From Trichoplax adhaerens (Eukaryota; Placozoa; Uniplacotomia; Trichoplacea; Trichoplacidae), in NCBI RefSeq assembly GCF_000150275.1, contig NW_002060948.1, forward strand, positions 3,176,512 through 3,240,511: 64,000 nucleotides of DNA. Reading direction: 5' to 3'. Under the pieces are notes generated by a model. That model did no database searches, was not told the DNA's origin, and saw only the letters and a list, made by a program, of their open reading frames with translations. The translations under genes were made by a program, and so were the position numbers. Within the stretch, counting starts at the first letter, position 1; each line of letters begins with the position of its first letter. This document shows, piece after piece, positions 24,901-35,800 of the stretch.

Positions 24901-27859
24901 TTGTAATCTTTACTCCTTTTAATTTTTAATAAATAATTTGGAAATAGGGAACAATGTCAATCCTCCAACTGTGAATATTTCTTCTCGATCGAAAATGATT
25001 GTATGTTAACAAACAATGAAACATTTAAATTGTTAATGCACTATAACAGGTATGAACGTTGGGCATTTACGAAGGTGTATTGCTCTCTAGAAGGGATATT
25101 AGACACTTAATTTTTCAGATCCCTATCATTTGCTTTCTTCTATTCTTTTTATCCCATTAGCAATGCTAATTTTTTAATTAGTAGTAATTAATTTTTTGAA
25201 ATCTAGCACTATAGTGTCACCTTTACTGTTTATATCCGGCCGGCTATGGTCCAATTTTTGGGGAGCTATTGATCAGAATGGGTATTATGCAAGGTCGAAG
25301 GATTACATCGATATTGTTGAAGGTAGAAAGCGGTATGTTATTTAACGCTTTTAAGATATGCTACGGCATAATATTAGATTGACGATCTATTCTTTACTTA
25401 TAAACGATTACTTTTTATTTACATATAATAATATTTAAGCACGTAGTGTATCATTCAAGGGGATGTTAGCTACTAGTATAATCTAGTAAGCATACTGTAT
25501 GGTCATATCGTAAATAGTTTTAAATATCTTGTATGTAATCGAACACCAAGAATCACTTCATTGGTGCCTATTTTTGTTGTTGTAGTTTAAATTCTGAGAT
25601 ACTGGTAATAAAGTAATTTACGAGTATAGATTATAGTAGTTTTCATAAAATTCTATATATAGGTCCATTATAATTGCTTTCAGCTAGTGTCAGTTTTACT
25701 TTATAATTTATGTTACTCAACATTTCAATTAATAAATTTAAAGAGGAATTTGGAATGTTCCTTACATTCGAGGGGCTTATATGATCAATAAAAGTCATTT
25801 AAAGATGCCAGATCTAGCTTTCGATGAAGAAGGTGACTTTGATATGAAGTGGTGTGCAAAAATGCGAAAATCGGTAGGCATATTTACCTTGACTTTAATA
25901 TTTGCCATCACGTATGGTAGGTGTCGACAAAACCTGACTTGATATTATCTATTTTTATGCTATAGGGTACCTTCATGTATGTTAATAATATGCAAATATT
26001 TGGTCATTTACTAAATTTAAAGAGCTATTCTATAGATCATTTGCATAATGATTTATATCAAATCATCGACAATCAACCTGTAAGTAGAAGACGATAGGTA
26101 GCAGCTTAACTACTCTAAGCTTGCCTTTTACATTTTTGCTTTTGGGCCAAATTTTTGAATTTCATATGTAAAAATAAACTAGATTCGCTTTGAAAGCTGA
26201 AATTGAATTTTTAAAGTACCAATTTTGATCTTAGCTCTTGTCGCTTTTCAAATCAGCCACAATCAGATTTTCAAGACTATCCATCACTTTTAAATCTATT
26301 TTATTTCATTACGCCTTTTATTTTTTTACAACATACGCAAATAAATTATAATAGTTTGACTCAGTTCCACATTAATCTCAATAGGCAATTTTACTGTCAT
26401 TTGATTAAATAAGTATTGTCACTTTTTCATTTATTATTGCACCGTAAATTTGCCGCTAAAGTAAGTGCGTGAACATGCACAATTGCGTGCATTAGGCATT
26501 AAATGCTTTCCTTGATATCTTATTATAAATAGGATTGGGAAGCAAAGTATATACACGAGAATTACTCAATCAATTTGAGGGATGATCATGAAATTCAAAT
26601 GGTATAGTGAGAAATGAAACATCAATCAACTTTAGCACAAAAACTATTTATTTTGATCAGTTATTAACATGATTGTTTCTTAATTGAAACCGTTTATTTG
26701 TTGTGCATTCCATTTGTGATAGCCATGCTCCGATGTCTATTGGTTTCCAGTTGTATCTGAAATTTTTTGTAAACATCTGGTGGAGGTCAGTATCCAATAA
26801 CATTAGCAATCATCGGTTTCTTAGATTGCGTTTCTTAAATATTCTATCTTCCTTTTTGCAATAGGAAATGGAAAATTTTGGCCAATGGTCCGCCGGAGGC
26901 CATAAAGTACTGTATTTAATCGTAATGTTGGTTTTTGTCAGAGATTATGGTTAAAACCCTCTCATACATTACCGTTGTAACTATCCAACCTAATACCTTA
27001 CAGTCCTTCTGAATGAACTAATAGATCACAAACTTATCGTTTATCTGTTTATTTAGGATAGTCGGTTGGATGGAGGCTATGAAAATGTTCCGACGCGCGA
27101 CATTCATTTGAAACAAGTTATACGAACTATAGCACATCTACGTCTATTTTCCCTAAATATCTATTAACTTATCAAACTTTGGCAACCGTCGTTATGTGTT
27201 TCTCTTTTTAGATCAATTTAGAACAGCAATGGCTCTATTTTTTACAGAAATATATCGTCCCTATACAAGCTAAAGTTTACCCCGGATTTTATTCCAAAGT
27301 AAACATTTCATAATTATATTCGAATACTCTAAGTATATCAACTTTAACAAGTATCTGCACAATGTTGATACATTTAAGCTCAAGTTCAAGTATTTTTCGA
27401 TGGTCAAATATTAATCGTTAACTTTTCAATCTATGGATGAATTTTAATTTTAGGGCCATGCTTTTATGAATTTTGTTGTAAGGTATCATCCTACAGGGCA
27501 GCCATCACTGCGCCCTCACCATGATGCATCGACCTATACCATTAATATTGCACTAACGAGGGCAGGAATAGATCATGAGGTTCAGCCTATGCATACCAGT
27601 AGATTAGTTAAAATCCGATTCTACGAAAGTAACGCATAATTTCAACTTTAATGAAGTTTATGATAACGATATCGTTTCTGCTTATGATTGAACAATAAAT
27701 TAGGGTGGAGGTTGTCGATTTCTAAGACAAAATTGTAGCGTTGTTAACACTATGCTTGGATGGTCTCTGATGCATCCAGGCAGATTAACCCATTATCATG
27801 AAGGATTACCAACTACTAAAGGGACAAGATATATTATGGTCTCGTTTATTGATCCTTGA
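21984..27859 (+). CDS. PLOD: Procollagen-lysine 2-oxoglutarate 5-dioxygenase (lysyl hydroxylase), 22 exons
   Basis: Hydroxylates lysines of collagen chains in the ER using Fe(II), 2-oxoglutarate, O2 and ascorbate; some family members also glucosylate the product. The exons begin at 21984, 22175, 22366, 22610, 23314, 23428, 23659, 23852, 24166, 24365, 24651, 24948, 25207, 25744, 25966, 26533, 26723, 26865, 27057, 27212, 27454 and 27704. All phases agree and the total is 724 aa (human PLOD1 727). The first 23 or so residues are a hydrophobic signal peptide ([13 protein letters not shown]). The N-terminal glycosyltransferase-like domain keeps TDSYDV and [15 protein letters not shown], both tied to that activity in LH3. 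The middle domain keeps [10 protein letters not shown] and NVPYI. The C-terminal dioxygenase keeps the iron ligands in RPHHDAST and the distal His with the oxoglutarate Arg in [20 protein letters not shown]. The protein ends in FIDP as in animals. An AATAAA near 27997 could end the transcript. Whether it acts as a lysyl hydroxylase alone or also as a glucosyltransferase cannot be read off. Confidence 0.96.
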
Positions 27860-28368
27860 TTGGAGCATTTGAAGTATAGACAAAAGAATTAAGTGGAATC
27901 ACCTTGAACACGCATACAATATTGCTTCTGTTTGTATCACTCACATTTAGCCAAAGCTGAAAAAGTATTTGCTGACTCTGTCTATTTTTTTTAAGTAATA
28001 AAATTAGTATACGTACTACACAATCATCTATACCGGTATACTCTTCTTTAATTTGCTGCAACTGTAGTTAACTGATTTCTAATTTGTTGCTATTCTGATG
28101 TTAGATGCCCGTGTTGTAGAGTATTTTTTAATATTACCTACGATGCATCGCTGCTGCATTATGATTCATGCAGGTAATAAAATTATCTTTTTCGCCTACA
28201 CAAATATCTATTATAGATACGACTCAGGTACTAAAAATACAAGCAAAGTCTTTCAAATTTATGCGCTTTCATTCTTGCTCACTCCGTAGATTGATCCACT
28301 AAAAAATTTAGTATACGTAAGCGGTAAAATTAAATTTAAATAGGTACTCGTACATTTCATGATAAAGG

Positions 28369-28388
28369 CCCCCCCCCCCCAAAAAAAA
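28369..28388. repeat. C12-A8 homopolymer run
   Basis: Twelve C followed by eight A. Together with the G13 run at 757-769 these are the only long G/C homopolymers seen in this AT-rich window. Length is prone to sequencing error. Confidence 0.9.
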
Positions 28389-28785
28389 TAATAAGCATGA
28401 CCGAATATGATTTAGTGACTGTTTTTCTTAACCTATTTTATAGCTGAAAATGATCGATTGATTATAATTTTAATTTTAAAACCTAGATTTTTGAACACAG
28501 TCTAACGTGTACCGTAGAGTCCTTAAAAGGACTGAAAACGCAAGCCGATCACGATCAAATGGTTGATTTTCTAACACGAATTTTGCCCTCGAATCAGGTT
28601 CAAGTCGGATTTCTGATTGATTTTTAATAAGGGATCATATTACACTTATTAGACGGACATAAGAGGACATCATTGATCGGCAGAGCAGTTTCAGCAAGGT
28701 GTACTAAAATAAATAATCTCCCAACAACTTCACGATTGAGTGTACAGTACAGTACATGAGTGGCAATCTCGTGATAGAATTTGTT

Positions 28786-28927
28786 AAGGAATTCTACAGT
28801 ATTTACTGAAAGTCAACTATCGCCGTTTCCAATTCTGATACAACGCCATTTTAAAAAACGACAAAAGATGGCGTTGAATCAGTAATTTCAAACGGCGATA
28901 GCTTACTTTTAGTAGACAGAATTCCTT
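28786..28927. repeat. Long imperfect inverted repeat (hairpin or MITE-like)
   Basis: The left arm (28786 to about 28855) starts AAGGAATTCT and contains CTATCGCCGTTT and CAACGCCAT. The right arm (about 28866-28927) carries their complements in reverse order and ends AGAATTCCTT. The arms of about 62-70 bp match with a few substitutions and two small length differences, around a loop of about 10 bases. The size and terminal inverted structure fit a foldback MITE; I could not define a target-site duplication. Confidence 0.85.
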
Positions 28928-29528
28928 CTAATTTCATAAGAGGAGGCTGCCAGTGATGTGCTTAGTGAAGCTGTTAGGTAATGACTAACTTTAAAAATAA
29001 TTTTTGAACACAATCTATGCACACTGTGCAGTACTACCATACTGTTCGTGCTGGAAATGTGTCTGGATAAGTCACAAAATATCGCAAATAAAGAGGAGTG
29101 CGATAATCGCATGATATTATAGATCATAAAGGTATCGAACCGAACCGAACCGCTCTCAGGTCTAATCGCATCGCATCAAAAATGGAGATCGACGCTGCTG
29201 TCCTGCTCAATGTACCGTACGTACGTACGTCTGTCGTCGGTACTGGCAGCCTGTACAATGTACTGTAGGTTGTACAGTACTGTACTGTACAATGCACAAT
29301 GTGCTGCATTGAGCCTTCGACTGAATAATTCTTCGATCATAACATGGGCCATTAAAATGTCCTCCACGTTAGTTCAAGAGTACAACCAGATGCAACTAAC
29401 TTGAACTAACAGTCCCCGACAGCATCGAGGGGCAACCAAGCAATTAAATAGCCGATTTAATAGAAAACATGGAAAAATAATGCTAAACAACGTAAGTCGG
29501 TTTGTTCTATTACAGAACAACCGTGGAG

Positions 29529-29606
29529 CATGGACTACAGTACAGTACTGTACTGTACAGGGCCTACAGTACACTGAGTACAGTACCGTACTGTACTGTA
29601 GTCATG
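29529..29606. repeat. GTAC-rich inverted repeat upstream of mTOR
   Basis: The left arm beginning CATGGACTACAGTACAGTAC and the right arm ending GTACTGTACTGTAGTCATG are complementary over about 29 bp with two differences, around a loop of about 18 bases. It ends 269 bases before the mTOR start codon and belongs to the same TACAGTAC motif family as the patch at 14.3 kb. Confidence 0.8.
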
Positions 29607-29874
29607 ATCGTGAAGAGTACGCATGTGCATAATATAACTTATGATGGATGGATGGTTGCAGAGTGAAGTAGAGTGTTGTTAACAGTGACTAGTGTCCATA
29701 CTGTACTAACTTAAAACTGTCCACTACTATCCATTAGTATGAGCTGAGCTGACGGCTGTCTGCGGCATGCCTACAGTACAGTACAGTCCAGTAAAGCAAA
29801 AACAGGCAACAATCTATGCGCAAACGCATGCTTGACTATCAACATAGTAGACTTTCCTAGCCGACGACGGTGTT

Positions 29875-32800
29875 ATGGCCGATAAATTCATCGTTGGATT
29901 GAAAAGTCGGAGCGATGAAGTCCGATTAAGGGCTGCCAAAGAATTACAACGCTCGATAACAACAGAATTACGTGAAGTATCCAATGAAGAATATCAAAGC
30001 TTTTGGGATGAGTTAAATCATCAAATTTTTGAGTTAGTTTCAAGTAGTGATGTCCACGAGAAAAAAGGAGGCATTTTGGCAATAAGTAAGTTGTTGATGG
30101 AAAGATGGACGTGTAGCGTCATGATTGATAGCAATCGCTCGATATTATCAAAAGTTATACTGGTATAGAGTAGAACAATGTATTAAGAGCTAAAAGTGAG
30201 CTTATTCTGAACTAACTGCTTGTCATGTTCAATAGAATAACAATCCAGTAGTTGATTATCTTCCATGCTGCTGCTTTTAACTGTAGCTTGTGCCGTACAA
30301 CACTGGTGCAATGAGCAGTATTACAGTATCAATTATACTGTACTGTACTTGCTTTGCATCTTGGACTTGACAGCAGAGTACCAGTGTTTATATGCTGTAA
30401 TAGTGTCATTAAAAAGAAGTTTTATCATTGTAAACTCTTAAAACGTTTCATAAATAGACAACACTTGTAGCATTTCTGTATATGCATAGTATAGTGGTAG
30501 CAATAACTGCCATAGTATACATTCCGATCTTTTTACAACAATAAGCAAGAGTAGCTAATACTGCTGTACTACAGTATATTATTGTCTTATATACAGTAGG
30601 TCAAGTATTGTCATTATTGTAACAATTTGTCCTTTCATGGTACTTTCTAGTTAGTTTAATTGGTGTGGATGGAGGAAATGCTCCAACCAAGATTAGCCGA
30701 TTTGCTAATTACTTGCGTAATCTATTGCCATCGAGTGATCCCTCTGTGATGGATATGGCTTCCAAGGCCGTAGGATTGTTAGCTTTAGCTGGTGGCACAT
30801 TTACTGCTGAATATGTCGAATTTGAGGTTAAACGAGCTTTGGAATGGTTATCTGGTGAACGTCATGAAGGAAGGCGCTTAGCAGCGGTAGTTTGGAATTC
30901 TATATTGTGTATATTGCAATTGATATACCCATTGACTCCCCACTAATTACTTTTTTTCCACCTTATTAATTGATTCGATTGTAGGTTCTAGTTTTGCGTG
31001 AATTAGCGGTGAATGCTCCCACTTTTTTCTATCAGCAAGTCCAATCATTTTTTGATAATATCTTTAGTGCAGTCCGAGACCCTAAGGTACCTTGTGAAAA
31101 TGGTTCTTCCAACTTTTTCAATGCCGGCTATAATTAAATAGAAGCAAATTGCGATATCATCAAGCAATCTTAAGAGCTACTCAGATACTAAAGATACTTG
31201 TACTTCGTATGATCATCACTATTATAATAATGTCAGAATTATAAATAATTATTATTATATCAATATTATTGACAATAGCATGTTCCTTAATTAACTTCTT
31301 AACAACTCGTATTAGTAGTCAAGACCATTATAATCTTCGTTTCACACAATACTACGATACTGTAATCTGGGCAACGCTAATTGATCTATATCGTAAACAA
31401 TAGCTGTTCAATTCATTCGCAAGACCTTACCTTTGCTAGTTATATATATATTAATATATCATTTGTAATTCGATCTGATGTCCTAGTGAACATTGACATT
31501 ATAGTATTGATTGTTCGTATGGATACTAATTGTGTAATTTCTAATATATCTATTAGCAATCTATTCGAGAGGCAGCTGTAGAAGCCTTGCAAGCTTGCTT
31601 TGTACTTACATCTCAAAGAGAAACAAGTTCAGACCACTACCCTGTATGGTATCAGGTAATAAAGAGTTAATATACGTATTTAGGGTATCCTAAATTTAAA
31701 ATCTAAGTCATTATATGTTATGTATCTTCAATTTTCAGTCTGCGTATGACGAAGCCTGGCGTGGATTTCGTGATCCTGGCTCTGGTAAAGAAAAAGGCGT
31801 TACTCTGAGCCGAGATGATAAAATGCATGGTTCGTTGTTAATCATTAACGAATTGTTAAGAGCAAGTAGTAGCGAAGGAGAGGTATGTAGTTCTAGCCTA
31901 CAATATCAACTAAAATATCTCCACATGCCTATCCCTACCTTGCTTTTCATATACGTAATAAAATCGATCTAATTTTAGCGATTGCGACGTGAAATGGAAG
32001 AAATTATGGTACAACAATCAACAGCTGGTGTTGTTATACGACAGCATCCAAGCATACAAAAGTCTGCAATGTATGGCAGCCCTGGTCAGCAGGCATTAAA
32101 TTCCGGCCGATTTCTTGATTTATTTGATTCTGAGAATAGTACTAGTATTGATTCTAAGTTACGAAATCGCATCGTCGGTTTCTGTCAAAGTCAATTTTGT
32201 CGGACATTCATGCTTACCAAATTCCCTGAGGTACGTTATGCAGTACTAATGTATTTCGTAACGCTCTACATTTTCACCGGGACAAAACTGATGTACTTAG
32301 TCTATATCTGTTGATTTATATGCCCCCAAAAAGTAGTCATTGCACTTTCATTTAAATGGGTACTGCAGATTTATTTTCATATCCAGATGATTTTAATCAG
32401 TTACCTCTCATAGTTATATAGTATTTATTTTGAACTTTATCACCCAATTGTTAGATTTCTGTCCAAATCATGAAATCTTTTCGAAATCATCGCAACAGCC
32501 TGATTCAGCAAACACTACTGATTATTTTACCTCGATTGTCTGCGTTCCAGCCGCAAAAATTTGTTGATACGTAAGTACAGTATTTTAGGCTAACTCGAAA
32601 GTTATCATTTTGGATAGAATAATTAGTCCCAACCAATAATTGTATCATTAATAGATGTTGATCTATACTTTGTTTTTATAGACTCTTGGATGATGCCATC
32701 AATCACTTACTGAGTTGTCTAAGGAAGGTGAGCGAAAATATTGTCACTACGTTTTCGTTTCGATATGTTCGCAATTCGCGCATTTTGTAAATATGCGAAC

Positions 32801-35800
32801 TTCAAATTCAAATTTTTATAATTTCATTTGAATTTGTAATTTACAATACGGATTAATCTAGGACAAGGAAAGATCTTCCGCTTTTCTAGCTCTTGGATTA
32901 TTAGCTGTCGCTGTAAAGAAAGATATTAAGCCATATATTACAAAAATTTTTGAGAATATTAAAGCTGCTTTGCCGCCCAAGGAAGTCGGACACAAGTGAG
33001 TACTCGTGATTTAAAATTATCCATTCCTATCCTGTTAACTGCTAATTTGACGGCTTCTGTTTTTGTAGGCGCCACAAAGTCGTTACAGTTGATCCATCAG
33101 TCTTCATTTGTATAAGTATGCTAGGGCGCGCTCTTGGTGTAGAGATCAAACGGGACATTCGAGAACTGATCGATCCAATGTTATCGGTCGGCATTAGGTA
33201 TCCGTACCGTTCAATATCACCGCTACAGTATTTAAGATGTTGTAGTGCGACAGATACAGCAGTGATCATGAACGTGACTTAACTTAGAAAATTTTTGTAT
33301 TAGTATCCTTATTTACTTCATTTTATATCATTTATTGAAGTAAGTGTTAACGGTACCTGCTTTTAATCAGATAAAATGTTACGTAATTGCACATGCGTCT
33401 TACAAAAAACATTTAAAGTGAATAAGATTGTTACTTACGCTTTAAAATCTATTCGAAGATATATAACTGTTTACAATGCTTTAATGTTTCTGTAGCTTTG
33501 ATTAGATTTGATTATTTCAATAGCTTATTGATAGCATATAGATTGTAGAGCTATACAAGTAAAGACTACAATATTCACAAAACATATTTTGCTGGATCTG
33601 TGAATGCGATGAAATTGTTTTCTCATTGTTAATCTTGCGTAACTTTCAGCTCTAGTCTCGTTGCCTCTTTACGGGATATCTCAGTTCAAATTCCTCCTTT
33701 AAAAAACGATATACAAGAAGGTTTACTTAAAATCTTATCGGTCGTACTAATGCATAAGCCTTTGCATCATCCTGGTATGCCCAAAAGTATGATTCCGGCT
33801 CTATCAAAGTCCGGTTAGTAGATATTGTATAGTCATTTTTTTAATGCTGTACTAGTGGGCTTTTTTATTAATTAAGCTTGCGACCTTCCTCGTTGATAAT
33901 CTGTATCATGTAGATGACGTCTCTGATGTAACTACCATTACTCTCGCTATACGTTGCCTTGTTAATTTCGACTTTGAAGGTACGGACATCAGTACACGTT
34001 GTTGCTCGCACCTAATGTAAATCTAATTCTTTCTACTACTAACTGGGATTATTTTTAGGAAAGTCTCTTACAGAATTTATCAAGTATTGCGCAGAGAATT
34101 ATTTATTTAATGACAATAGAATTATTAGAATAGAGGCAGTGCGGACATGCTCTCAATTATTAAAACCAATACCGCACGTAAGTGATAGAACGACATGTGC
34201 AATTCTAATGCTATTTTCGCTCGTTTATCGGCTTGAGGGCTACTTCAAAGCCAAAGCTGCCATAAACACTGAAACTAAGCGTTCTTGTTCTTATCGTTAT
34301 TATTTACTTATAGCCTCTTGTTCTTGGCCAGCAGTATGACGTCGTTAGTACAAATTCAATGCATTTAGTTAATGAAATATTAATGAAATTACTTACGGTT
34401 GGAATAACAGACCCGGGTAAGCGAGTGCAAATGATGAAGCCATTTGGATTTATAATTTGTAATGTAACGTTTGAAATTATGCAACTAAATGATAAGAAAT
34501 TGTCTGTAGATCCCGACACTCGATATTGTGTTATGTCATCGTTGGACGAAAAATTTGATACCTATTTGGCCCAGGCTGAAAATTTGCAAATGCTTTTCAT
34601 TGCTATTAATGATGAGGTAAAAGAATCATGTATAAGAAGTATTGAAATTCTACTGTTAATTTCAGTCTTTGCATAATCATGATCAAATCTTTAGGTATTC
34701 GAGATTAGAGAGCTAGCGTTATGCCATATTGGACGTTTAAGTAGTCTTAATCCAGCGTACATTATGCCATCCTTGCGAAAGACTCTAATGCAGGTAAAAA
34801 GTCTTCTAAAACCCCGCAATGTATAAGTACAGTATTCTTAGAGTCTATATCGTGCTTCAATAATTACATAGTTGTTTTATATATTGTTTTAGATATTAAC
34901 AGAGCTTAAATTTAGTGGACTTGGTCGCAATAAGGAACAAAGTGCTCGCCTGTTAAGTCTCTTAATATCGAATGCTCCTCGCCTAACCAGACCATACGTC
35001 AAGCCAATTATAAATACCTTATTACCCAAGCTCAAAGAAAATGATCCTAACCCAGCTGTTGTTGTCAATGTCTTATCAGCAGTAGGCGAGCAAGCACAGG
35101 TAGTTTTGTTAAGGTTTTAGTAGCGAGCGTTTACTTATATATTGACTTTATGCACATTCTTTAATGCAATAAGTGTACGTACTTTGTAGGTCAGTGGAGA
35201 AGAATTAATAGAATGGATAGAAGACTTGTTCCCTATTATTTTGGATATACTGCAGGATTCCTCCAGTTCTTCTCTAAACAAACGTGAAGTAAGTTCAAAT
35301 TGTTATGTATATATGCTTCGTCTCTCGGTCACTTGTTAATTACTTGATATGCCCAATTGTTAGGTTGCTTTGCGTACCATGGGTCAGGTTGTCGAAAGTA
35401 CTGGGTACGTTGTTGATTAGCAATATTAACGCAGTATAACCAATCTGTATGAAATGTTTTTGTTCTGTGCGTAAAGTCAATTCATTTTAGAAATCTAAAT
35501 AATATAAACCTTATGGACATGATTATACCATATCCATTGCGGTCAACAGATTGTGTATCATTGAAAATCTGTCTTATAAAAAGTCCTACGCCAAAGATTA
35601 CGATCTATTAAATCTTCATACTACTGCAATGTAATGAATCTCTTAATGAATTCAAAAATTAATCAAAGGTCGTCCTGATTTATAGATATGTTGTCGAACC
35701 CTATAGTCGATATCCGAACTTATTGGAGACTTTGCTTAGCTTTCTGAAGACAGAGCAGAGTAAGAGTATACGGAGAGAAGTAAGCGGTCTGCAGCTAGAA

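Larger units (their letters stand above)
27860..29874. promoter_or_regulatory. PLOD-mTOR spacer, presumed mTOR promoter region with repeats
   Basis: Two kilobases between the PLOD stop and the mTOR start. It holds a C12-A8 homopolymer run (28369-28388), a 140-bp inverted repeat (28786-28927), a second inverted repeat close to the gene (29529-29606) and several TACAGTAC patches (28739-28757, 29205-29295, 29768-29790). Small open frames here (29124-29574, both strands) read through the repeats and are not genes. The promoter role is inferred only from position. Confidence 0.45.

Noticed and set aside
28560-28625. GGTTCAAGTC word resembling a tRNA T-loop
   Set aside because: No matching acceptor, D-arm or anticodon arm could be folded around it.
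29124-29574. Cluster of 61-66-codon frames on both strands upstream of mTOR
   Set aside because: Repeat-derived, with the same YCTVQYCT-like strings; they overlap the inverted repeat.
34359-34676. Continuous 105-codon frame in mTOR
   Set aside because: It reads through a short in-frame intron (about 34,415-34,510). The two flanking exons join as TDP-DTRYC, which matches animal mTOR, so the middle residues are intronic.
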